Assembly (NCBI RefSeq): GCF_010015445.1
Contig: NC_053121.1
Span: 28,262,434-28,326,433 of the forward strand
Length of the DNA: 64,000 nt
Direction of reading: 5' to 3'
DNA from: Perca fluviatilis
Taxonomy: Eukaryota > Chordata > Actinopteri > Perciformes > Percidae
The first letter of the stretch is position 1. Each line of letters opens with the position of its first letter. A program made the translations under genes and the position numbers. The notes beneath the pieces were generated by a model. The model was not told the origin of the DNA. It saw only the letters and a list, made by a program, of their open reading frames with translations, and did not search any database. Below are positions 12,891 to 25,235 of the stretch, in pieces.

Positions 12891-13521
12891 ATGATCTTAA
12901 TATGCCTAAGTCACTCCTAATTTTGGCACAAAGAAAGTAAAGTTATTCACGTTGTAGGTCAAAGCAATTTAGTGCAAAACATTTTAACGGTTGGAAGAGA
13001 CAATTCTATCGACAAATATGATTGATATGACTTTATAGCTTTGGCAGAAGGTGTTAGAGCCATGATAGAACAGAGAGTGTGGCGTTAAGGTAAGGGCAAA
13101 TTAAATTCAATGTGCAAAGTCAGGAAACTAATTGAATTTCACCTGCTGTACATTGGATCTGCTTAGTGGGACGACAGTAGGAGACTGTGGTTATGCTGGG
13201 CAACTCTCAGGTGTAATTGTGTGTTATTGTATGACTGTGACGCAGGGAATTACCGATAAAGAGCTTGCATGGATAAATACAGGGTAAAGACATGCAAGGT
13301 GCTGCAACACTGCAACTAAGATAGTGATTTGCCGTGCAGTTCTCTGGCACCAAACTTCAAGTAATTGTGAAATACTTGAGTGAGTCTAAGGTCAAAGAGG
13401 TAAGGTGGTGCGTTTAGTTTGGATTATGTCCGGTGTGAGAAAGGAGAGTAGATCAGATGATCAGAGGCCAACCTGAACTCAGAGGTTTGGAGCTCAGCCA
13501 TGAGAGCTGACACTCACTCAG

Positions 13522-13643
<122 letters not shown>

Positions 13644-15004
13644 CAGTACAGAGTACAGGCACTTTCAGGTCCATTTAACTTAAGAGTAATAATCTCTTGT
13701 AGACTTTGGCGGCCATATTGAATTTACATCACACTTGGGGGAAGAAACTAAGCAGAGGAGCACATTTGCCTGTCTGCTAACTCTGAATTATTGATCTGTA
13801 GCAAGATGCGTATTAACCACACATAAATTCACATTTTAAGGTGATTTTATGGATGATGTTTTTGCTAGTGGGATGTAATGTTGTGATGGCTGTGCCAACC
13901 CAAACCTGGGCACAGAATTCCTTGCAGGTTCTCTGTATGTAAGGAATCTATCTTAAATCATAACTTTTGTGTTGAGAAAACAGTAGTTTGATGTACACAG
14001 GGGGGTACAATATAACATAAAAATAACATTGAAATAACACACGTGTGGAAAAAGGACTAATGTCTAAAGTAACTTAATCACAGCTACAAACACTACTACC
14101 AAGGTTGGATGCCAATTAGCAGCACTTGTCAGCCCAATAGAATTTTTGTGGTTGAGAAAAAATATCTCACCACAAGGTTAATTTAAAATAAATGATTTAT
14201 TTTCACCCAGCACTAGTCTAGTGGATAAATATGACTAATACAGTTGGCATGCAATCAAATATTACTCGTCTTTGCATTAGTGATTGCAATGATGATTTAT
14301 TTACTTCTAAGTTTAAATCCATTTTTGTGAACTTTTTATCTGATTCTATTTACCCAATGTATGCAGTTTTCCTACACAAGGCATATGTTGAAAAAGTGTG
14401 ATTATAATTATTTGTTTGAATTGCAATTAAATCGCTTCAAAAGAAAATCTGTATGTGAAGATCACAATCATCCTCTTACTCGTTTTCCTCTCTCTTTTAC
14501 TTTCTCTCTCATTTAGCCAAAGCATATTGTTTATGTGTTTGTTTTCTGTCAGCCAACAGCTCTAGTAGTGAAATAAAGCTTGTGAAGCATCCAAAAGGAT
14601 GGGTTATTATCTTTTTGCATCTTGTAGTTATTATGCTCTGCTCTATTTTCTATCCCATTCTCCCTTCCTTCCATCTGTCATGTCAGTCATGACTGAAAAA
14701 ACACAACAGCAAACTTTAATTTACACAGCGAAGATTTGTTGAGAAATTCTCCCTTTTTTTCAGCATCATCCAGCTTACATACAGTTCTATTCTATTCTAT
14801 TCCTAAATCAAACTCTCTCACATTGAGGACATTGTTTACCCGTAAGCGTCTGTCTAGTAGTTTCCTATACAGCACCATGCCAGATTGATCAGCCATTATT
14901 GATAAGAAACATTGATTAGGCAGTGTATTGATCACACAATTGGTGATTAGGTCGTCATGAATAAATGACAGCGGAGTATTGAGCGCTTGACGTGAGGACA
15001 AATC

Positions 15005-15165
15005 CTCTCTGGACAGGAAGAGAGGAGGAGACAGAAGGAGAAGATGAGAAAAGTGGGAATATGGGGAAAGGTGAAAAAAAAGTATAGAGAAGGTGTGAAG
15101 AGGAAAAGGGAGGACAAGGAGAAGTGATGAAGAGCAGAATGCTTAATAGATTAAGAAGGTGCGGG
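15005..15165. repeat. Purine-rich tract
   Basis: GA-rich plus-strand sequence about 0.5 kb downstream (in transcript terms) of the slit3 exon at 15662-15733. Confidence 0.65.
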
Positions 15166-15661
15166 GGAAGATGGCTATAACAGACACATCATGTGATTCA
15201 GAAATTAGATTTGATCCCATGTCCAGGAATAACACTGATTTCCTGCAATGCTCTGTGATAAAATCTACAATAAGCACACCATAGATACAGGGTTAGTTCA
15301 TGTATTGTCCTTAACATACTGCCCCCCCCTTTTCCAGCATAGCTTTGATGTTGAAAAAATAATCAGTATATACACATGTGTATAGTATATACACAAATGT
15401 GTTTTTCCTTGTCCTTCCATGTCTTAAAACTTTGGGATCTTTATCAGAATTTATTTGTTTGTGCTGACTGAGCCACCAGCTGTTTAGTGAGGTTTTAGAG
15501 GTTAAAAAAGTAAACACTAAAATAAACTACAGCAGCAATTGGGATCAACTTTTCTGTGAGATAATAACACAAATTGTGCTCAGTAAAACTGAGAATAGAA
15601 TGGATGAATGAGGTGGGAGGTAGGAAGATGGACGGAAGGAAGGGAGAGCAGTTGTGCTTAC

Positions 15662-15733
15662 AGGTTCTTGACACTTGTGATTCCTCTGAAAGCTTTCCTT
15701 GGAACCGCCTGAATCTGGTTCTCGCTGAGGTCT
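15662..15733 (-). CDS. slit3: slit3 internal exon: one LRR of the first LRR domain (about exon 5)
   Basis: Slit proteins are secreted ligands of Robo receptors, used in axon guidance and cell migration; their second LRR domain binds Robo, while this exon belongs to the first. Read on the minus strand, the 72 nt give one repeat: [17 protein letters not shown] followed by ITSVKN, with leucine codons completed across both splice junctions. It shows the LRR pattern LxLxxNxIxxxPxxAF. The donor at 15660-15661 is GTAAGC after AACCT, and the acceptor AG at 15734-15735 follows a TC-rich tract. Both introns are phase 2, so the exon is symmetric. The RGIT..KN segment matches remembered SLIT3 better than SLIT2 (RGAVDIKN) or SLIT1 (RGATDLKN). 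The Slit family call is near certain; the paralogue and exon number are inference from memory. Confidence 0.93.
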
Positions 15734-15735
15734 CT

Positions 15736-15740
15736 GGAGC

Positions 15741-15772
<32 letters not shown>

Positions 15773-15800
15773 GGGAGGGAGAGAGAGGGAGAGTGACATT
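15736..15800. repeat. (GA)n(GACA)n repeat forming the slit3 3' splice site tract
   Basis: GAGAGAGAGA followed by GACAGACAGACA and GGGA units. In the transcript this is the pyrimidine-rich tract immediately upstream of the acceptor of the exon at 15662-15733. Confidence 0.9.
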
Positions 15801-15882
15801 AGTTGAGGTATTCCAAGCACTCAAAGATATTTGGTCAAATGATAAACAAAACCACAGACATTTGATCTATGCCACACACAGG

Positions 15883-15932
15883 TACACGACACACGCACGC
15901 ACGCACGCACGCACACACACACAAACACACAA
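15883..15932. repeat. CA/CG-mixed dinucleotide cluster
   Basis: ACACGCACGCACGCACGC run passing into CACACA; alternating purine-pyrimidine with CG steps. Confidence 0.85.
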
Positions 15933-16196
15933 AGCCAATTACAGTACAAAGGCACAGAAGGAGAAATAGATGGAGAGAGAGAGAGAGGGAGAGGATGATA
16001 TGACATTTATGATCAGTGGAACAATTTGGTCCAAAGAGCTTTAAAGACAAAAAGAACAATCAGAAATACTGCTGGCACGAGTCCATCTACTGCCTTGAAG
16101 TGTGTGTGTGCATATGGGAGTGTGTGTGTGTGTGATTAATGGAAAGGCAGTGATGGGGAAAGTACGTGGAAAGAAGAAAAGAGAGTCAGAATAAAA

Positions 16197-16201
<5 letters not shown>

Positions 16202-16238
<37 letters not shown>
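16202..16238. repeat. (GT)n microsatellite
   Basis: Pure GT run; with the CA run at 16366-16466 it forms an inverted pair 127 bp apart. Confidence 0.95.
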
Positions 16239-16240
<2 letters not shown>

Positions 16241-16364
16241 GATGTGTGTTTTGTATGATTTTAATGTAAAAGTTTTTCTTTTCTTCTAACTTCTTCTAAC
16301 TTAAGCCATCCAACAACGCAGCGTTGCTCTGAAGGAAAAATAAAGCTATATTGAGAAACCCGAC

Positions 16365-16467
<103 letters not shown>

Positions 16468-16780
16468 TTTAATACCACCATCAAGCAACATATACATTTT
16501 TTTCTCTGCCCCTCTTTCTCTTTAACACACACACTGAACATATCAGAACATACAACGGCCCTGCTTTTTTAAGGCTTTTTCTTCCTCCATAACGAATACC
16601 GATATGAGCCAAATGATTTTTGACATGACACAACAGCCTGGCCTTAACTCTATTAGTGTTGTTTGTGGGAGAAGGCCTGGCAGGCAAACCGGGTTCAGAA
16701 AGCACAATGTAATTAGAGAAGTATGAAATATCAGACAAGCTAATCACCCTATATTCCTGACAGTCAGGCCTGAGTTGAAC

Positions 16781-17003
<223 letters not shown>

Positions 17004-17989
17004 TGGAAATCAGCTAACTTCTTTGTGGAGAAAGGTCATTATGTACCAACCATATTCATAACATTTTCCTGTCATGCAGTTAATAAACGCAGCCTGTTAT
17101 TGGTCAATTTTCAAAGACAGACAATGGCATGCATACGCGCCCACACACATACAGTATACATTGGAGTAAACACACTCACACATACAGCCACACATACATA
17201 AACCCTCACATACGTTTACACCGCCTGAATTACAGTCACGCACACAGGAGGAAAATTGGTTGTGCATTATTCTAGAGCCAATCAACTTTTATTAGGGCTG
17301 TGAACGTTAATTGGCGGGCCGTGCTCAGAAAACAGAAAACTCATTTCCTCAAACTAACAAGGTTTCATCATTTTTGACGTTTCCCTTTAAGCCCTGTGTT
17401 TTCTGGCTCATTCCTTTTGTTTGACAAGAGATGAGCGTTTCCCGTTTTTTTTTTTTTTTTTTCTCTCCTCAGGCCTTGATGGGAAAAGTATGTGCCTGGC
17501 ATTGTATACTCTTTAGGCAACTAAAATATGTGCTTTCATGTGTAATTTTGATCAGCGATTGCGGTAACGAAGGAGCACAAAAAAAGCAAACATGACGGAC
17601 AGGAATGATATTATGATATTTTAATGTGCAGCACAGCCGGAAAATATTCCCTGTGTTTACACTTTTGTTTTGAAGGTTTTGACACTTTCTGGGTATTGAT
17701 AGGATTTTCTGTAAGGAGGTTTTCTTTTTTTCTGTCTGTGTTGCTCCCATGATGACGTTGACAGAGCAAATAGGAAACAGACACAAAGCAAAGCTCTTAT
17801 CACTCTTGCACTCCTTTTCTATCCATTCTCTTCGTCTATCTACCTAACTAACTATATCCATAAATCTATCTTGGTTATCTCTAGGATTTGCATCTCTTTT
17901 ATACCACCCTCCCCTCTGCGGCCTGCTGACAGAGTGGAAAACGATTACAAAAAAAATAAAATGAGAAAGCAAGAGAATGAGAACAAGAA

Positions 17990-18240
17990 AAAAAAAACAT
18001 TAAGAAGTCATATTTCAGAGGAGTTCCATGGCTAATAAATCTTTTATTGTTTTGTTTACCCACCATGATATTTATTTGTTATTGCTTCTAACAGAAGGAA
18101 AGCCATCCAAGTCAAATAAAAGCCATTATGAGACTGTGTGTCTCTCCGTCGGCCTTTATGACTCCAGCTGAGTGACTGACACCAGCTCCGGGAGTCCACA
18201 GTTTAGGCCACCATAATAAAACTCATATGTCACAAGGCTT
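17990..18240. promoter_or_regulatory. Candidate conserved non-coding element
   Basis: Repeat-free AT-rich block with several TTTATTG/TTTGTTTAC-like forkhead cores (for example TTGTTTACC at 18052-18060) and homeodomain-like AATAAAA motifs. Suggested only by composition and motif density. Confidence 0.22.
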
Positions 18241-19199
18241 GAATTAAGTTTTCATCATACAAGTGGTTGGTGGTTGCCGGTGTCCACTTGTGCAATCGGT
18301 TTTAGGGTTATGGAAATGTTTTGGGTGACATTTTGGAAGGTGTAAACAAAACATGTACACCTCGTCAACATTTTATTGGAAACTACAAAAAAATAACACA
18401 TTTGATTTTAATGCGTTTGACAGGATTCAATAAGTGAGTGAGAAAAGGGATGTTTGCTATCCTTAAAATGTGTTAATAGTTAAAAAAAACTATGTATCAG
18501 TCTAAAAGATGTGTATAGTAATTGTTTTAAGCTGCACTAGGCAAGATTTACGAACAGAAATGTCTCATCAGCTTGAAACAGAGAAGAATAGATTTGCTGT
18601 AAAAATTAAATTCTGGTGTGGTCACTGGCAAAACACAGCAAATCACAAAAAAACGTAAATAAAAAGTGCAGGCTTTGACCCAAAAAAGGCTAAACTGAAT
18701 AGCCATGGCTGACCATTTTCACTACCTCAAGCTCCAACAGAAATATAGATGAAGAAATGTAGGGACAAAAATGATGTTGTCTTCAGGTCACTTCACACAA
18801 TTCCTGAAAAGCGATGGCCATAAAGCCTCTGAAATTTTTTTCTTTAAATCCAAAAACGAATTTGCTTCAAAAGATTTGACTGAGAGTGGCCTGGCAACAA
18901 AAGCAAACAATCCAACAACTGTCATCACATTATGATTCAAATGTTGCTAAAAACCAGATGTCTGTGGCTGCCATTTGGCACAATCTTGATACGACCCTTT
19001 GTACTGTCAGATATTAAAAATATTTCTTTACTCTATCATAAAGTATATTCAACATCTAGAGCTACGTTATGTTTTCAAGTGAACAGTCCTCCTCCCATCT
19101 CTCTGTGAGTCATACCTGCTGACCTTTGAGTAAAGCAAAGGCTATCACCAACAGGAGATTGGCCTGTGGTCCTTGAAAAGGACACTTGCTGAATTGCCA

Positions 19200-19207
19200 A
19201 CACACAC

Positions 19208-19245
<38 letters not shown>

Positions 19246-19253
19246 CACACACA
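19200..19253. repeat. (CA)n microsatellite, interrupted
   Basis: CA run with CATACA and CCAC interruptions. Confidence 0.92.
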
Positions 19254-19609
19254 GGCAGACACAAGGCTCACTTGGTTAGCTGGATAGTTTGTACACCAGT
19301 GTCTAGCAATTTGCTTCCACATTTCATTTATTGGATTTAGCCGTTTTGGTCCTCCTCTATTGCCACAGCATTTGAGGGAGAAGGCAATTAATCTCCTAAA
19401 AAATCTATTATAGAGACGGATGGCTGTTTGAATTATACATTAGTTCTATTAGGATGACAAATTCTGTAAATTATAGTGATACTGATTATGAAAACAACTT
19501 CAGATCTTTTTAAAAAATTGGGAGATCGCTAGAACTGGATGACAAGACAAACAACGCAAAAGTTCACAGTAAGCTAACTTTAATATTTATGGGTACAATA
19601 AGAAAATGA

Positions 19610-19659
19610 AAAAGAAGAAGAAGAAGAAGAACAACAACAACAACAACAACAACAACAAA
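19610..19659. repeat. Compound (AAG)n(AAC)n trinucleotide repeat
   Basis: About six AAG units pass directly into about nine AAC units (switch near 19630), followed by AGCAACAGCAG. One-base divergence between the units suggests slippage after a point change. Confidence 0.93.
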
Positions 19660-19924
19660 AAGCAACAGCAGAAGAAAAAAATCTTCCATTATCCATTCCA
19701 TGTTTGTAATGGCATCCTAAGAACTGTATGATTAAATTTTGACCAAATGTCTTCCAGACCTTTCCCTTTCACCACACAGACCCCCCACCCTTGGTTAATG
19801 TTTCCCCAGCCAAGGCCTCTCCTCTCTGGGTATGCTGGATCTCTGTGCCCCCTAGAAATCTGGAGGGATTGAGGGTGACGGCAAGATCCTTTTCGGGTTG
19901 GGGTAGTGGTCCTGTTGGTGTGTG

Positions 19925-19928
<4 letters not shown>

Positions 19929-19982
<54 letters not shown>
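19929..19982. repeat. (GT)n microsatellite
   Basis: Pure GT run of 54 bp. Confidence 0.96.
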
Positions 19983-19984
<2 letters not shown>

Positions 19985-20073
19985 TCCGGCGATCACCTCC
20001 TCCATATTAAGTTCCATTATTCATGTGAGGAGAATAATAACACTTGCCAGGTCACCCTTTGCCACTTCGGATA

Positions 20074-20165
20074 TTACTGTTAACCCTTTAAAACACACAG
20101 AAACACACACACAATGCTAAACAGTGCCTCCTGGGATACTGGTGTTAACCCTTTACAAACACACG
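20074..20165 (+). repeat. Short imperfect direct repeat
   Basis: GTTAACCCTTTA-containing segments occur at about 20074-20098 and 20137-20163, each followed by an ACACAC stretch; probably a local duplication. Confidence 0.5.
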
Positions 20166-20689
20166 TTGTGCATGCAAACACACTTGTACCCGCATACGCC
20201 TCAGCAACGCACATGCAGATCTAAAAACAGAAACACGTGCACATACATCTATGTTTTTCCCTCTTTCTAACATACACACATACCAAATGAACTTTTCTCC
20301 TAGGATATCTCACCCTCCACTTTTTGTGTGTAACAGTAGACACCAGATATTAGATGGATCCGCCCTCAGGCTCGTTTAGATATGAGCCACGGCCACTCTG
20401 TACCATTAACCTGCGAACGGGGGGAGTGGAAACAGGCCTGTTTGATTTCATATGACTTTGTGTCAGATGGCATCACAGGAGGTCTCAGTTTGACAAAGAT
20501 GACAAGGAAGGCGGCAAAGGTGTGTACCCGTGTGTCAGGTAGAATTTGTCTCGGCGTGAAAGCAACAGCGGGCAAGTGAGATTGTATGGGCGACAATGTA
20601 TGCATCTTTGTGTGTGTCTCAGTGTGTGTCTTTTATTAAAAGAAGAGTGACTGTAGTGGACGAAAGAAAACGAGATGACCCCTGGCTAA

Positions 20690-20785
20690 GCTCCAGGGGA
20701 GAGATGAAGAAGAGAGAGGAGTGAAACAGGAGGAAAACTGAAGGAGAGGAAGAAAAGGGATAGAGAAGGAAGACAGAGGTGGCAC
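20690..20785. repeat. Purine-rich tract
   Basis: GA-rich on the plus strand; no gene seen. Confidence 0.6.
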
Positions 20786-21424
20786 AATTTCATTTTTGAA
20801 ACCTAAGAGACCTTCAATGCTGAGCTTAAGCCTCGCACTTATTTTCTCCCTGTCTCTCGAATTCTTCTCTCACTTTCTTTTTCCACTCCGCTATCTCACT
20901 TTCTCTCTCTCTGTCTGTCTCTTTTTCTCTCCCTTGGGGGCTGTAACTGCATTTAATATTGTTCCATAAAGAGAGTAATAAATATCGACTGCTGGCTAGC
21001 TCATATTCTCCTTGTTTTTTAAGGCACTCTACTGTAGGGTAAGACCAAAGTCATGCAGCAGGTATTACAGTGCGTACGGCCTGTACTGTAATAGTAATTG
21101 AAATATCCTAGTAGGTATCTGTAACCTTTGGAACTATTGTGTCCTTTATACCATTTTAATACTGTTAAGTACGGCCTTTAAGTCACAATAAATACATGGA
21201 AATGTTTTAATGCCGGTGATAGAAGAGTGTAACTTGGTCAATTCATGTTTTGGCTTTAAATGGTAAAGACTGCTATAAAACCTTCCCCTCAATTTTTGTC
21301 ACATTGCATAAATGAAATGAAATGAAAAAAAAAGATACATGAATGGATTTTCCCAGATTACTAGACAGTTACCACACAGTGAGTGTAGACATGTATTTAT
21401 ATGATCTAATAAATATATATATAT

Positions 21425-22155
21425 TAGGGCTGTCAATCAATTAAAAAAAATTAAGAAATTAATTGCACAATTTGCTGTAATTAATCGCAATTAATCGCTT
21501 TTTTAAATTGAGACTGAAGCTTGTCATAATGGATATTTAAATGCTAAATCACTTAACTTTGCAAATATGAAGAAAAAAACAAACAAGGAAAGGTTCTGCT
21601 AAGTTCAGAATGTTTAATATCTTTCAGAACAACAGCAGCAACAATTTGGCTTAGTCCTGCTGGAAACAGCTAGAAACAGTTCATCTCCAACGAGCCTATG
21701 TTCAGTCGGCGGCAGGGCAGTCGGGACAATGAGGTGACTACAGTCTCTCAAAATCTGACGAAAAACTTCTAAACTGACCTTTGTTGATCTGAAATGAAGA
21801 CAGATTCAGCAACTGCACGGCCTATTTCTCGCTTAAAATGTTTTCAGAAACATGTTTCAGTGAACTATTTTAGTACAATATGAGATCGTATTCTGAACGG
21901 CCGCCATGACAGTCTGGCTCTCAATATCCGGAGAAAACAAACCCATGAGACGCGTTCGTCCAATCAGCTGCCGGTTTTCATTACTTGGGCAACAATACAG
22001 AGTAGCACCGCCTGCTGTTATGTAGACGTATTACGTTTCTCAGCCGCCACATGAAGTGAACAAACACAGCTGCGTTAATTTCGTAAATTTTTTTTTAACG
22101 AGTTAAATATAAAAAAATTAACGCAAAAATGAACGCGTTAATTTTGACAGCCCTA
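21425..22155. mobile_element. TIR-bounded MITE inserted in an AT repeat (731 bp)
   Basis: The left end TAGGGCTGTCAA and right end TTGACAGCCCTA form a perfect 12-bp inverted repeat, continuing into AT-rich subterminal arms with TTAATCGC/GCGTTAA motifs. Both flanks are (AT)n, so a duplication ATATATAT (hAT-like) cannot be told from a 2-bp TA. The interior (about 21600-22070) is unique-looking and has no coding frame. Confidence 0.8.
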
Positions 22156-23166
22156 ATATATATATATATATTTACCACATTGCAACAGCAAACAGGGAGG
22201 TCTGTTGTTGCAATGTGGCATCTGAGTGGAAATAATTCAAATTTAGCCTTTGTATATATTATTTTGTTGGGCAAGTTCAAAAGGAACATATAGCAACTTT
22301 TATTCTAACCTTCATTTATCCTGGGAAAACTTAGTGACTATAAATGCTGTATTTTGGCAATGTCACAGACATATAACTCCATGCATTCAAAATTGGAACT
22401 TTCCCATTACAGCCACGGCCTTCTAGTCTTGGCTGCAGAGTTACTCTACTTGAGTGAGTTCTGATTTGTGCCAACAAACTAGGTGGGGATATATTATCCA
22501 ACATGCTGGCAGTGCGTTGCAGACAGTAGGACTGCAGTGATGGACTGACTCTTTTGATTTCTTAAAGTACAACTTGAAGTAATTTTTAATTGCCAAATTT
22601 TGTTATTGATTTGGGCTCCAAAGTAATGATTGTCTTTTGACTGAAGTGGATTATCTTCAAATTTTTTGCCTTTAGTTCTTGTTTGATTCTTCTTAACACT
22701 ATGGTTTTAGCATGTGTTTCTTCCAAATTGCATGAGTTTTTTTTTTTTTATGGAAAATGTTTCAGCAAAAAGTACTTTACATCAGACATATATTGCTTTC
22801 AAGTTTGTCCTCTGTATCCTGGTGTACTATCGTATAATGGAGGTCACACAGAATGGTCTTCCTTCCATACTTCGCCCACTTCTAGTCTTTCTATTTCCTT
22901 TGTAATTCTTCATCAGTCTTTTGACTCAGTGCCCTTGCTTCGTCTTGTAACCCCCGCCTCATCCATTCTCCTCCCCTATTCAACCCCCCTCCCCACACTC
23001 CACTCCCTGTGATTTAATTAAATGGGCGCATTATGAATAAAAATATTGCCCCCCTCTATTGATCATGGTGGACGGGAGGATGACAGCTCAGAGCTCAGGC
23101 TGGCTTGGACAGGACGGGACCGGACAGCCACTCTCCTAACTCGTTCCATTACACTGATCTAACTAA

Positions 23167-23171
<5 letters not shown>

Positions 23172-23226
<55 letters not shown>

Positions 23227-23308
23227 AGCTTTTCCAATAAGTGTGTGGACAGGTGTGTATATACAAGTGACATTGTGTAAGATTGTGCGTGTGTGTGTGT
23301 GTGTGTGT
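23172..23308. repeat. Two (GT)n microsatellites
   Basis: A pure run at 23172-23225 and a shorter run at 23287-23308, separated by GT-rich unique sequence. Confidence 0.93.
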
Positions 23309-23555
23309 AGACAGTAGAGTGCTGTGTGTCTGTGTGCGCTTGCGAGTGAAACAGCCATCGGGGAGCAGTAGCATCTAAATCAAACTAAGCCTTCTCAAAA
23401 GCTCTCATGGGCCCTTGCAAATCCTTCGTTAGAGACACACACCTACATAGACACACACACACACACACACACGCACACGTTCCTCAAACGCCTCCTTTGA
23501 TACATACACTGCATCAGCATTAAAAATGGACATTGTCTGCACTTTTCGTTCCTCC

Positions 23556-23624
23556 CCTTTTTTTTTTTTTTTTTTTTCTTTTTCTCTCTCTCTCTCTCTC
23601 TCGTTTTTCTTTTTTTTTTTTTTT

Positions 23625-23656
<32 letters not shown>
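23556..23656. repeat. Duplicated poly(T)-(CT)n module
   Basis: Two consecutive units, each a long T run followed by a CTCTCT run (switches near 23584 and 23630). It is an unbroken homopyrimidine tract except for one G at 23603. Confidence 0.93.
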
Positions 23657-23661
<5 letters not shown>

Positions 23662-23879
23662 CTCTTTCCCCTACTCGACCCATCGCTCTCCGTAAGGCTG
23701 TAAGTATCTATTATGTTTTGTCGATACTGTAATTAAATTGGACAGCTTAATGCAATTCTCTGTGATCCATAGGCCTTTATGGATATAAAAGCTTTTCTGG
23801 CCCCACGCCCGAAAGACGTCCAACAAATTTAGATGAGTTACTATTAGAAAAAAAAATGTTGGAGAGGTTAAGGTAGTGG

Positions 23880-24110
23880 GGCGCACACATGGTCATTTGT
23901 AATTGGCTAATTCACTTTAATGTCCCTGACGCCATTTTGTTTTAATATATTTTCTTATTTGAATTGTCATCCGCAGGACTAAGCGATATTACTACTCTGC
24001 CTCTCTTTGCTTTTTTTTCTTCTTCTTGTTAGTCCTTCCTTTTCTTCTAGTGCTTTAGCTAAGCGATATTGCAGGCTCTTCAGGACATTTATGGTCCTAA
24101 TAAAACTTCA
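23880..24110. promoter_or_regulatory. Candidate conserved non-coding element with a direct repeat
   Basis: Unique sequence with TAATTGGCTAATT near 23900, a GCCATTTTG box near 23931 and the 12-mer CTAAGCGATATT repeated at about 23980 and 24059. Regulatory role is inference. Confidence 0.27.
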
Positions 24111-25235
24111 GCAGGAAAGGATCAAGAGACGACATTAGAATGGACGAAGAGAGAAGAGATAGATAGAGGGAGGGGAGGGCGGATTAACAGGAAGGGGGAA
24201 AAAAGATAGAAACATACAATAGTGTGATGGATGCAGGGATGGGTGAAAAGATAGATTGGAGACAGACAGATGAAATCTATTTCTTTGTCTCCTATTGGAA
24301 TAGATTTAGCATCTCACATGTACATCAGGGCAATGTTATTTTCATGCTTATCAACCTTGACCAAATCCACCAAGTCCTATAAAAGCACACCTAACTGTGA
24401 GCACGCTTAGGGTGCTTTATCAGTAATGAGATAAATGTATGGCAACATACAGTATAAAATCACTGTCGTCAATTTTTATGTATTCATTTGAAGTAAAACC
24501 TGCCAAAACGAAAATTATACGTAGACTCTAAATGAAAGCAAAATAGCTTTAACAGTATTCTATTTTACTCATTACTGACATGACAACAGCAGATGAAATC
24601 ACTGTTTTCAAGCTTGTTTTTCTTGGCTTATCTACTGTATTCTGAAGCTGAGGAATTTTCTCAACTCACAGAGGACTTTGTAATCCTTTAATTAAGATTA
24701 AAACTTAAAAATCACAAAAAGTGGGTTTTACCGGAAGAGCAGGGTAATCTTATCTACACTGTAACATCAAGAGGATGCAATGTCAGATGCATTTGTACCA
24801 GGATGTTATGTGATTTTTTTCATCTTTTAAAAACTTGACAAGAATAATAAATCATATTGGTAACAAGGAAAGGTTGTGTCCCTGCATTCAACAGATAGTT
24901 GCACTCCATTGATATTTGCAGTGACTTGTTAAACTTATTACTTTAGAATGGAGTCAACCCTTTAGTAAAAACACCAATATGTATATGTTGCATCTTGACC
25001 TGCAAAAAGCTGTTAAACCTGCCAAAATGACAATATATGCTTATTTTATTGGAGGACTCTTTGGATCAAAACACTGATAAGGAGTGCTTTGGAATCGTGA
25101 TCAATTACTCAAAGTCACATTTTATTGCAACTTTGATCCTGAATTAAATGTTTTTTTTCTCCTTAAAGCTTCAGAAACAGATACAGTATACTGACATTTG
25201 ATTGAGCTTATGCATGCATAATTGACACCTAAGTG

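Noticed and set aside
17293..17318. TAGGGCTGTGAACG sequence resembling a MITE terminus
   Set aside because: No matching inverted end or target duplication was found nearby; a short chance match is as likely.
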